Assembly: GCF_012272825.1 (NCBI RefSeq)
Contig: NZ_JAAWWS010000131.1
Location: 124,001 to 188,000 of the forward strand
Reading direction: 5' to 3'
Source: Wenzhouxiangella sp. XN79A
Lineage (GTDB): Bacteria; Pseudomonadota; Gammaproteobacteria; Xanthomonadales; Wenzhouxiangellaceae
Length of the DNA stretch: 64,000 bases
In this document: in pieces, positions 34,485-41,960 of the stretch
Layout of the letters: every line of letters starts with the position of its first letter
Numbering within the stretch: position 1 is the stretch's first letter
The notes under the pieces: generated by a model
What the model was told of the DNA's origin: nothing
Database searches by the model: none
What the model saw: the letters and a program-made list of their open reading frames with translations, nothing else
Translations under genes and position numbers: made by a program

Positions 34485-35318
34485 TTACTGGGTGACCTGG
34501 CAAGCGCCAGTCGTACCCGCCAGCGTGACGATCTGGATCACGTCCTGGACGTTGATCTGCCCGTCCTGACTGCAATCCGGCGTGCCATTCGCCAGTGCAC
34601 CGCCACCTGCTTCGGTAACGATCTGGATCACGTCCTGAACGTTCACGATTCCATCCGCATCGCCATTGACGTTGCAGTTGCAGAGACGACCGACCGCGGT
34701 GCTGCGACGCGACTCGTAGGCGTCGAAATACGTTGTGCCGGTATGCGTGTTCAGGTTGCCGAGCCGAACCGACTGCAGCTGCGTGCCGGCGTTGCTGAGC
34801 GTGGTGTTCTCGGACGCGGTTGCGCCGTTGACCGAAAGCGAGATAACGCCAGAACCGGCGCCCTGCGCCCAGTCGATCTCGATCGAGTTCCAGGCATTGC
34901 TGGTGCCGGCCTGGCTCACGGACTGCCCCGTAGAGGTGTCGGTCAGGGTGACGTTACCGGAGGCGTCGACCGTGACGTTGAACCGCTCGCTGCCGCCAGC
35001 GGTATCGCCGTAGCCTGCGTAGATTTCGGCCGTGTCGCTGTTGCCGGCCCAGAAGTAGGTCCGCGCGACGATGCGATCGATGCCGCCCGGGTTGTTGTCC
35101 TGGACGTACCCGGCGCCGGTAACCTCCATGCCGCACAGCCCGGCGTAGCGAGCGATGCTGTCGGTCAGCGGATCACCCGCAGCCACAGCACCGCTGTTGC
35201 TGCTCCAGTTATCGAGCGTGCAAGCCATCGCGGCCTGGCCGGCGAATGCTGCGCCCAGCAGCAGAGCGCCCGCGGCGGCCGTGCGTCCGAGGATGGATTT
35301 CGAATTCGTGTTTCTCAT
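34485..35318 (-). CDS. Exported dockerin-bearing protein with LamG-like N-terminal domain
   Basis: The 277-residue protein has a signal peptide (1 to about 32, ending AGQAAMAC). Residues about 33-205 look like a concanavalin/LamG-type beta-sandwich, ending TTYFDAYESRR. Residues 213-266 form a type I-like dockerin with two calcium loops: N218-D229 (NGDADGIVNVQD) and D248-D259 (DCSQDGQINVQD). Each is followed by a near-identical helix VIQIVTxAG. Both loops keep acidic or Asn residues at positions 1, 5, 9 and 12; position 3 is Asp in the first and Ser in the second. The start at 35318 has AGGAG ten bases upstream. It is the first gene of the operon with two cohesin-like genes. Pairing with those partners is inferred from neighbourhood. 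Confidence 0.8.
   Translation of the reverse strand: MRNTNSKSILGRTAAAGALLLGAAFAGQAAMACTLDNWSSNSGAVAAGDPLTDSIARYAGLCGMEVTGAGYVQDNNPGGIDRIVARTYFWAGNSDTAEIYAGYGDTAGGSERFNVTVDASGNVTLTDTSTGQSVSQAGTSNAWNSIEIDWAQGAGSGVISLSVNGATASENTTLSNAGTQLQSVRLGNLNTHTGTTYFDAYESRRSTAVGRLCNCNVNGDADGIVNVQDVIQIVTEAGGGALANGTPDCSQDGQINVQDVIQIVTLAGTTGACQVTQ
34528..34643 (-). repeat. Two 26-bp direct repeats coding the dockerin helices
   Basis: ACGATCTGGATCACGTCCTG followed by GACGTT at 34528-34553 recurs at 34618-34643 with a single base difference, a 90-base period. The repeats encode the two helix segments VQDVIQIV of the dockerin. Near identity at the DNA level points to a recent duplication or to correction between the halves. 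Confidence 0.85.
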
Positions 35319-35630
35319 GAGAACCAACTCCTGAATGTCATCGATTTCAATATGTTGCAACAACGGTAAGATTGCGTTCAGCGGGTCGCACCTTGGGCCC
35401 TCGGTATCTTGCACACTCCCCGCCGGGGTCTGTTTCCAGACCGCCAAGCGCGATAGTAGCAGCATTCCTGCCGGGTTTCCAATCCCCGATCGGAGCCAGA
35501 ACCCGCCCGGAATTCGTGACTCCCGTCACGATCCCGCACCCCGGACGCGCCCGTCGTGCAGATTCGCGACTGCGCCTTCCATTCTTATAAACGCGTTCCG
35601 TGACGAAATCACGTCAAGATTCAGCACGAT
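35319..35630 (-). promoter_or_regulatory. Leader and likely promoter of the dockerin-cohesin operon
   Basis: This 312-base gap has no gene. On the minus strand a possible sigma70 promoter is TTGGAA (35477-35482) and TACTAT (35453-35458), 18 bases apart. Downstream, a hairpin GGTCTG-GAAA-CAGACC at 35427-35442 lies in what would be a leader of about 130 bases. I checked it against the c-di-GMP (GEMM) riboswitch core and it does not match. The ribosome binding site AGGAG is at the end of the leader. Confidence 0.4.
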
Positions 35631-36551
35631 TCAGAAGATTTCGGCGATGCAGCAGCGCAGCGACCCCCCGGCCTTCTCGACCTCGTCGAGCTCGACGGCG
35701 TGAATCCGGAAGCCCCAGCCCTCGAGCTGCTGGCGCTTTTCGGGCGCCAGTGCACGCCAGGCGGTCGCGCTGAAGAACAGGTCGTCGAGGGTCACCGCCA
35801 GGCAATTGCCGGCGAAGGCCTGCTTCTCCTCCCGGGTGATTTCCAGCACGCGGCCCGGAAAGGCCTCGGCGATCGCGGCGGGTACGGCCGGATCGACGAA
35901 GGCGTCGGGGCAGATCACCAGCGCCCTGGAGGCCAGCACCGACATGACCACGTTGGTGTGGTACTCCTCCGGCTTGAGGTCGAAGCGGAAGGTCAGGGCC
36001 AGCTCGAACGCATCGTGCATCGCCCGGCAGCCCGCCTCGTCGACCCGACCGGTCATCCCGCAGAATCCCAACCGCCGCGCCCGGTCGATGACCAGCGCAC
36101 CGGTCAGCTCGGCCACGCAGGCCGGGCCGGCGGCGAGGTCGATGGTCTGGTATTCCATCAGGTCGGAAAAGAACGCGCGGATGTCCGGCCGCTCGGCCTC
36201 GCGCTGGCGCTCCGGGTGGCGCATGGCGCCGACGATGAAGCGCCCCGGAATCGTCGCGAACACGTTGTTCGGGAACAGGTCGTCGGGATTGGCCTCGCGG
36301 CCCGGGAACCGGATCACAGGAATGCCGCAGCCGGCGATGGCATCGGTCAGACGCCGGTGCTGCTCGAGGGCCAGCGACGGGTTCACGCCGACGGTCAGGT
36401 CCATGTAGCGGTTGTCGCGGGCGGCCTGGCGGGACAGACGGAACTGGTCCGGTTCGACCAGGAACACCGCCCGCGGCACGGCGGGTGAATCGTCGGTGAG
36501 CCAGTCCTGTCGGATCTGGTCGAGAAAGTCTTCGGGACGGGTAACGATCAT
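35631..36551 (-). CDS. Amidinotransferase/arginine-deiminase-fold hydrolase (CtlX-like)
   Basis: The 306-residue protein has the pentein fold shared by arginine deiminase, dimethylarginine hydrolase and amidinotransferases. It matches the branch annotated as citrulline utilisation hydrolase CtlX. Key residues are Asp and Asn in NPDDLFPNNVFA, His in EEYHTNVVMSVLASRALVI, and the nucleophile Cys near the end in GGSLRCC. The substrate of this branch is not well settled; guanidino or ureido amino acids are likely. The start at 36551 (MIVTRPEDF) is preferred. It lies 88 bases downstream of tadA on the same strand. Confidence 0.72.
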   Translation of the reverse strand: MIVTRPEDFLDQIRQDWLTDDSPAVPRAVFLVEPDQFRLSRQAARDNRYMDLTVGVNPSLALEQHRRLTDAIAGCGIPVIRFPGREANPDDLFPNNVFATIPGRFIVGAMRHPERQREAERPDIRAFFSDLMEYQTIDLAAGPACVAELTGALVIDRARRLGFCGMTGRVDEAGCRAMHDAFELALTFRFDLKPEEYHTNVVMSVLASRALVICPDAFVDPAVPAAIAEAFPGRVLEITREEKQAFAGNCLAVTLDDLFFSATAWRALAPEKRQQLEGWGFRIHAVELDEVEKAGGSLRCCIAEIF

Positions 36552-36639
36552 CGGGTCGAGGCGGTGGATTCGGGAAAGCGCCCGGCAACGGCGGCGCCAT
36601 TCTCGGGGCCGGGACCGATCGCGTCAATCCCCTCGTCGA

Positions 36640-37146
36640 TCATCCCCGCCGCGCCCGGAAGAAGGCCCGCAGCCGATCGCCTGCCTCGTCGCCCAGCGGC
36701 CCCTGCTCGATGCGGCAGCGATGGTTCAGCGCCGGGTGGTCGAGCACCTGCAGCACCGAACCGCCGGCCCCGGCGCGCGGATCGCGGGCGGCGAACACCA
36801 CCCGCTCGACGCGCGCATGGACCAGCGCCCCGGCGCACATCGCGCAGGGCTCCAGCGTGACGTACAGCGTGGTCCCCGGCAGCCGGTAATTGCCGACCGC
36901 CGCGGCGGCCGCGCGCAGCGCGACGATCTCGGCATGGGCGGTCGGATCGGCGTCGGAAATGACCCGGTTACCGCCCTCGCCGAGCACGCGGCCGTCGGCA
37001 TCGACCAGCACCGCCCCGACCGGCACTTCGCCGCGCCGCTCGGCGGCGTCGGCCAGCGCCAGCGAGCGCTGCATGAGCCGAAGGTCGGCTGAACACTCGC
37101 GGGGCGATGGATCGGATGCACTGGGCGAATGCGTATCGCGGGTCAC
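36640..37146 (-). CDS. tadA: tRNA-specific adenosine deaminase
   Basis: TadA converts A34 to inosine in tRNA-Arg(ACG). The zinc motif is TAHAEIVAL (His and the proton-shuttle Glu) with PCAMCAG giving the two Cys ligands. The EVPVGAVLV and VVFAARDPRAGAGGS blocks are typical. I place the start at a GTG at 37146, which has a GGAG site nine bases upstream and gives 168 residues, the usual length. The first ATG in frame (MQRSLALAD) would remove part of the first helix. The frame continues upstream without a plausible start. The gene diverges from the GMC oxidoreductase gene at 37371. Confidence 0.92.
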   Translation of the reverse strand: MTRDTHSPSASDPSPRECSADLRLMQRSLALADAAERRGEVPVGAVLVDADGRVLGEGGNRVISDADPTAHAEIVALRAAAAAVGNYRLPGTTLYVTLEPCAMCAGALVHARVERVVFAARDPRAGAGGSVLQVLDHPALNHRCRIEQGPLGDEAGDRLRAFFRARRG

Positions 37147-37370
37147 GGTTCGAATCTCCGGAAGACGAACGGCTCGGCGGTCGATGTCGAAGCCGCCGGA
37201 CGGACCGCCACTCGCGCGAGGGCCGTTGATGGCGGGAGCACCGGGCAGGGTCCCGGAACATAGTACAGAAGAGTTCCGCCGTTGAGCCGATCGGCAGCGG
37301 CCCCGACCCGTCACACCACCCGGCTTGGCTATACTCGCGCCTTGCTGCCGCCTCTGGTACTCCGACCCCG

Positions 37371-38786
37371 ATGATCCACGACGCCCGGACCGACCTGCCG
37401 GAAGTTCTCGAAGCCGACGTGGCGATCGCCGGCGGCGGGCCGGCCGGCATCGTGCTTGCGCTTGAACTTGCCGAGCGGGGACGTCGGGTGCTGCTGATCG
37501 AGGGGGGTGGCCGACAATCGCCGAACGGCGGAACCTCCATCTACGACAACACGACCAGCGGTCGGCCCTATCCATTGACGGGCTCGCGCCTGCGCTGGCT
37601 CGGCGGAACCTCGAATCACTGGGGCGGCTGGGTGCGACCTTTCGATCCGCGCGATTTCACCGATGCCCCCTCGGGCGATCTGCCTGGCTGGCCGATCGAC
37701 GCCGACGCACTGAATGCCGGTTACCGCCGGGCCGCGGCATGGTGCGAGGTCGGAAGCGCCGACTACGATGTCGGGCGCATCGGCCTGGAGCGTCGCGCCC
37801 GGCTGCTGGACCTGGCGAACACCGGCTTCGAGCACCGGGTGTTCCGTTTCAGCCCGCCGACGCGGTTCGGCTCGCGGTACGCGGAGAGCCTGGATCGTTC
37901 GGAGCTCATCGATTGTCGCGTCAACCTGAACCTGGTCGAGCTGCAGCAATCCGAAGACGCGGTGTCGAGCGCACGCGCCGTCACGTTCGAAGGCCGATCC
38001 TGCACCCTTCGCGCCCGGCATTTCGTCATTGCGATGGGCGGCGTGGAGAATGCGCGCTTCCTCCTCGATCAGGCACGCGTGCCCGGCAACCAGGCCGGGC
38101 TGGTCGGCGGCGGATTCATGGACCACTTCGGCTTCACCCCGGGGCTGATGCTGGCCGATGCAGGGCTGCAGTACGAGCGCGGTCGGATCGCCGGCGACGA
38201 CCTGATGACCGTGATGGCGCCCTCGGCCGGCACAGAGGGACCGAATTCCTGCGTGCTGCTGACCTCGACCGCTCCCGACGACATCCTTCCGCCGGCCTAC
38301 TGGACCAATCGCACCAGCGGTAACGCGGCGGGCGGTCACTACCGGATCAGCATGATCAACGCGCCGACCGCGCGTCGGGAGAGCCGGATCACGCTCGGCG
38401 ACGAGCGCGACCGGCTCGGCCTTCGGCGCCCGCACCTGCACTGGCACCTGCCGCCGACCGAATTCGAACCGGTCATCGCACTGTTCGAGCGCTGGATGGA
38501 CGCCATCGGCGCCCGCAACCGGGCCCGGATCAAGTGGACCCGCAAGACGCCACCGGACGAGAACGACAACGTCGGCGTCGGCTACCACCACATGGGCACC
38601 ACGCGCATGTCGGCCGATCCGGCCGATGGCGTCGTCGATCCGGATGGCCGGGTCTGGGACCGGGACAACCTGTACGTCGCCGGCAGCTCGGTCTACCCCG
38701 CCGCCGGCTTCGCCAATCCGACCCTGACCATCTGCGCGCTGGCGGTCCGCATGGCCGCACACCTCGATCAACGACTGGAGGCCTGA
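37371..38786 (+). CDS. GMC-family FAD oxidoreductase (first copy)
   Basis: This 471-residue flavoprotein oxidises alcohol groups of sugars or related compounds. The FAD-binding motif is AIAGGGPAGIVLALELAERG (about 18-37) followed by VLLIEGGG. The WLGGTSNHWGGW block near residue 80 and the C-terminal NVGVGYHHMGTTRMS carry the active-site His. NLYVAGSSVYPAAGFANPT is the family end. There is no signal peptide, but the following gene has a Tat-type lipoprotein signal, so the flavoprotein may be carried across the membrane by its partner. The second GMC protein at 40548 is a paralogue with the same motifs. The partner gene starts three bases after its stop. Confidence 0.85.
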   Translation: MIHDARTDLPEVLEADVAIAGGGPAGIVLALELAERGRRVLLIEGGGRQSPNGGTSIYDNTTSGRPYPLTGSRLRWLGGTSNHWGGWVRPFDPRDFTDAPSGDLPGWPIDADALNAGYRRAAAWCEVGSADYDVGRIGLERRARLLDLANTGFEHRVFRFSPPTRFGSRYAESLDRSELIDCRVNLNLVELQQSEDAVSSARAVTFEGRSCTLRARHFVIAMGGVENARFLLDQARVPGNQAGLVGGGFMDHFGFTPGLMLADAGLQYERGRIAGDDLMTVMAPSAGTEGPNSCVLLTSTAPDDILPPAYWTNRTSGNAAGGHYRISMINAPTARRESRITLGDERDRLGLRRPHLHWHLPPTEFEPVIALFERWMDAIGARNRARIKWTRKTPPDENDNVGVGYHHMGTTRMSADPADGVVDPDGRVWDRDNLYVAGSSVYPAAGFANPTLTICALAVRMAAHLDQRLEA

Positions 38787-38789
38787 ACG

Positions 38790-39848
38790 ATGCGCCGGCG
38801 AGCCCTTCTGAAAACCACCGGCCTGACCGTCATCGGCCTCCAGTTCGGCCTGCTGGCCGGCTGCAGCGACGAGGCGTCCGATCCGCTCGCGATCGCGCCG
38901 TCCGATCCCGGTGCGCCGGCCGCGCTGCGCGCCCTGGCCGCGCGACTGGAGGGCATCGACTTCGTCGGGCCGGTGTGCGTGGATGAACTCCGCAACCCGG
39001 CGCCGCTGACCACCCTGCTCGAGCGCCTGCAGGCGACCTCGACCGACTCGCTGGACGAGGCGATCACCGTGGCGCTGCAGCAGGACTTCCGGGCCGGCGA
39101 TCGGGTCGACATCGCCGGTTGGCAGCTGGCTCGCACCGAATGCCTGTTGCTGGCTGCGGCTGCGACCGCACGCGGCCTGCGCGATCCGGCGCGTACCGGA
39201 CCCGGCGCGCTGCGGTTCGAGGACTTCGCCACCATCGAGCGCTGGGGGCCGGACGAGACGATCGAAGGGGCGACGTTCAACCCGACCGGCGACGGCCGCG
39301 GCGGCTTCTGGGTTCGCGTCGCCGACCCGGTACCCGCCTCCACCCGGTTGATGCTCGACGGTGTCGAACTCACCACGCGCTTCCCGGCCGGCGGGGTCAC
39401 CGCCAGTCTCGAACCGGCCCACATGGAACGGGTCATCGCCAAGCCCGGCATGTACCCGCTGCTGATGGTCGACACCGCTCGCAACGTCGCGCAGCGGGTC
39501 GGCTATCTCACCGTCCGCCCCCGCCCGCCGGCAGCGATACTGGCCGACGGCTCGACGTCCAGGGCATTCTGCGAAGTCGAGCGCTGGGGACCGGATCACG
39601 CGCCGCAGGGCCAGGCCTTCAACGAGCAACCCGACGGCAGCGCGGCCTTCTGGATCCGGATCGGCTGCGCACCGACCGAAGCGGTGCTGCTCCTGGACGG
39701 CACGCCGCTGGATACCTCGGTCCGGCCCGGGCTGGTCTCGGCTCGCGTTCCGCACTTCGCCGAGCTCGAATCGGGCGAGCACCCCCTCGTGCTGCGCGAT
39801 CCGGCGTCGGGTGAAGCGCTGGACATCGGACGCTTCCGGGTCCTGTAG
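38790..39848 (+). CDS. Tat-type lipoprotein partner of the GMC oxidoreductase
   Basis: The 352-residue protein begins RRRALLKTTG, a twin-arginine-like signal, followed by a lipobox LLAGC (C25), so it is probably exported and lipid-anchored. An N-terminal helical part (about 30-150) is followed by two homologous units of about 100 residues: one with FATIERWGPDETIEGATFN and GGFWVRV-ADPVP, the other with CEVERWGPDHAPQGQAFN and AAFWIRIGCAPTE. I do not recognise a named family. It immediately follows the first GMC oxidoreductase gene, so it is likely a subunit or redox partner for that enzyme; this is inferred from position and signal type. Confidence 0.65.
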   Translation: MRRRALLKTTGLTVIGLQFGLLAGCSDEASDPLAIAPSDPGAPAALRALAARLEGIDFVGPVCVDELRNPAPLTTLLERLQATSTDSLDEAITVALQQDFRAGDRVDIAGWQLARTECLLLAAAATARGLRDPARTGPGALRFEDFATIERWGPDETIEGATFNPTGDGRGGFWVRVADPVPASTRLMLDGVELTTRFPAGGVTASLEPAHMERVIAKPGMYPLLMVDTARNVAQRVGYLTVRPRPPAAILADGSTSRAFCEVERWGPDHAPQGQAFNEQPDGSAAFWIRIGCAPTEAVLLLDGTPLDTSVRPGLVSARVPHFAELESGEHPLVLRDPASGEALDIGRFRVL

Positions 39849-39879
39849 GCCAGGCCGGGCTCCAACGAATCGATGGAAT

Positions 39880-39905
39880 GCGCCCCGTCGGCGGGCGCGT
39901 TTATC
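39880..39905 (+). terminator. Possible weak terminator hairpin
   Basis: GCGCCC (39880-39885) and GGGCGC (39893-39898) pair across a 7-base loop and are followed by GTTTAT. It lies 32 bases after the lipoprotein stop. The short T-run makes it a weak candidate only. Confidence 0.3.
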
Positions 39906-40065
39906 GACGGTCGGCATGCTGCACGATCTGCCGTCGGCGGCGTCGTGCCGCGTTGCGGCAGGTCCGACTCGCGGTCCATCCGCTCTTGTCCATTGCAGGC
40001 CCCGAACCGGTCTGGGATACTTCCGCGGCCCGATCAGGAAATGACCCACGGGAAGGATTCGAAGC

Positions 40066-40551
40066 ATGCCTTCATTGCAAGCCCTGCCGTTGCGAGATCC
40101 CCAATTGCGATCCGAGCAAACGCGATCCGAGCAAACGCGATCTCGCCCATCGAACGCACCCGGCGCGCCTGGCCGGCGCCGCGTGCTGTCGCTGATCGGA
40201 CTGGGCCTGCTGGCGCCGATCCTGCCGATGGGCTGCGCCGACCCGCACAGCGAACGGATGGCCTGGCCGGAACTCGCCCGAAGCCTGACCGGGATGGACG
40301 ACGAAACCGGACGACGGATCGGTCGATCCTGGGCCGAGCAGAAGACGGGGGCGGAGGCCCTGCCCGAGATCGACGGCGGCCGCTGGGCCGGTGACGGATT
40401 GCTGTACGCGCCGGGCACCGAACCGCTGAGCCAGCTCGAAGCCCGGGTCCGCGCGCAGTATCTGAAGCAGGAAACGGCCACCGTGGACGGCTGGGTTCTC
40501 AGCCGGCTCGAACTGGACGTGCTCGCCCGGCTCGCCGAGACGACCGGATGA
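40066..40551 (+). CDS. Small Tat-type lipoprotein, likely subunit of the second GMC oxidoreductase
   Basis: The 161-residue protein has a twin-arginine-like signal GRRRVLSLIGLGLLAPILP ending in a lipobox (MGC, C57). The signal is preceded by about 36 residues containing a tandem RSEQT repeat encoded by two 15-base units at 40108-40137. The mature part is about 100 residues with a charged helical pattern (SLTGMDDETGRRIGRSWAEQ) and ends in VLSRLELDVLARLAE. It resembles the small Tat-exported subunits of membrane sugar dehydrogenases, but I cannot name the family. A strong site GGAAGGA lies about eight bases upstream of the start. Its stop overlaps the start of the second GMC gene (ATGA), so they are translationally coupled. 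Confidence 0.65.
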   Translation: MPSLQALPLRDPQLRSEQTRSEQTRSRPSNAPGAPGRRRVLSLIGLGLLAPILPMGCADPHSERMAWPELARSLTGMDDETGRRIGRSWAEQKTGAEALPEIDGGRWAGDGLLYAPGTEPLSQLEARVRAQYLKQETATVDGWVLSRLELDVLARLAETTG

Positions 40552-41960
40552 TCCTCGACGCGAGGAATTCCGCCGTCGAACTGAATCGACGTACGCCGAT
40601 CCTGATCATCGGCGGCGGCGTGGCCGGGATCACCCTGGCGCGCAAGCTCGCCCGCCATACCCGGGTGACTGTGCTGGAAGCCGGCGGTTTCGAACCCGAA
40701 GCCGATGTTCAATCGATCTACGAAGGCGAAGCGGTCGGCCTGCCCTACTCGCTGACCGCGACTCGACTGCGTTTTCTCGGCGGTACGAGCAATCACTGGG
40801 GCGGCTGGTGCGGCCGATTCGACGACCTGGACTTCCGCGTTCGAGACTGGGTGCCGCACAGCGGTTGGCCGATCGAGTCGTCCGACATCGCGCCGTACTA
40901 TGCCGAAGCCGCGGACCTTCTCGATCTCGGTCGCGCCGAATTCTCGCCGGCCGCGCTGACCGACGATCCGCGCCTCGCCGCGTTCACTGCCAATCCCTGG
41001 CTCGATCACCGCGCGTTCCGATTCAGTCTGCCGGTCACGCGCTTCGGCGCCAAGTACCGCGGCGAACTCGAGGCCAGCGACACGATCGAGCTGCTGCTCC
41101 ACGCCAATGCGACCGAACTGCGGATGGACGAAGCGGGCGGCCGAATCGCCGAGGTCCGGGTGCGGACCCTCGACGGCCGGCGCGGCACGATTCGCGCCGG
41201 CACCGTCATCCTCTGCTGCGGGGCCATCGAAAACGCGCGCCTGCTGCTCGCCAGCCGCAACCAGGTGGACCACGGCGTCGGCAACGCACACGACCGGGTC
41301 GGTCGATTCTTCATGGAGCACCCGCACGTCAACCTGATGGACCTGCTGCCGCGCGACATGGACTGGTGCTACGGACAGATGGCGCTGCGCAAGGACGGAG
41401 ACCACTGGTTCGGATTCGGGCTGACGCTGAACGAAGAGGTGATGCGCGCAGATCGCTGCCTGAACCTGACCGCCCACTTCATGAACCGCGAATGCCAAGC
41501 CGGCGAGACGGTCACGGTCTCCGCGATGTTCGAGCAGGCACCGAACCCGGACAGCCGAGTGACGCTGTCCGACGCCGTCGATGCGCTGGGCCTGCCCCGG
41601 GTTCGGCTCGACTGGCAACTCACCGAACTGGATCGCCATTCGTTCCGGCGGGCCGCGCAACGAATCGCCGGCGCGCTGGGCAGCATCGGTCTCGGTCGGG
41701 TACGGGTCGGCGCCTGGGCCGGCGACGACCCGCCCGAGCGGATCGGCTACGGTTCACACCACATGGGCACCACTCGCATGGCGGCCTCGCCGCGCGACGG
41801 CGTGGTCGACGCCGACTGCCGGGTCCACGGGCTCGACAATCTCTACGTGGCCGGCAGCAGCGTCTACGCGACCGGCGGTCCGATCAACCCGACCTTCACC
41901 CTGACGAGCCTTGCCCTTCGACTGGCCGATCACCTGCAGGGCCGAACGACAGGTCCGTAA
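40548..41960 (+). CDS. GMC-family FAD oxidoreductase (second copy)
   Basis: This 470-residue flavoprotein is a paralogue of the one at 37371. The FAD motif is IIGGGVAGITLARKLARHTR (about 17-36) followed by VLEAGG, the substrate-side block is FLGGTSNHWGGW, and the active-site region is YGSHHMGTTRMAASPRDG, ending NLYVAGSSVYATGG. It is coupled to the small Tat lipoprotein gene upstream. The gene pairs here have opposite order: GMC then lipoprotein in the first, lipoprotein then GMC in the second. The 3' end overlaps the convergent gene at 41896 by 65 bases. The substrate is unknown. Confidence 0.85.
   Translation: MILDARNSAVELNRRTPILIIGGGVAGITLARKLARHTRVTVLEAGGFEPEADVQSIYEGEAVGLPYSLTATRLRFLGGTSNHWGGWCGRFDDLDFRVRDWVPHSGWPIESSDIAPYYAEAADLLDLGRAEFSPAALTDDPRLAAFTANPWLDHRAFRFSLPVTRFGAKYRGELEASDTIELLLHANATELRMDEAGGRIAEVRVRTLDGRRGTIRAGTVILCCGAIENARLLLASRNQVDHGVGNAHDRVGRFFMEHPHVNLMDLLPRDMDWCYGQMALRKDGDHWFGFGLTLNEEVMRADRCLNLTAHFMNRECQAGETVTVSAMFEQAPNPDSRVTLSDAVDALGLPRVRLDWQLTELDRHSFRRAAQRIAGALGSIGLGRVRVGAWAGDDPPERIGYGSHHMGTTRMAASPRDGVVDADCRVHGLDNLYVAGSSVYATGGPINPTFTLTSLALRLADHLQGRTTGP

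Noticed and set aside
35319-35630. c-di-GMP (GEMM) riboswitch before the dockerin operon
   Set aside because: A GAAA-tetraloop hairpin is present, but the conserved GEMM core sequences are not.
37329-41660. A 1443-codon open frame on the minus strand across both GMC oxidoreductase genes
   Set aside because: It lies antisense to clearly coding genes with recognisable FAD motifs, has shadow-type composition (rich in Arg, Gly, Gln, His) and no family features. It is a by-product of high GC.
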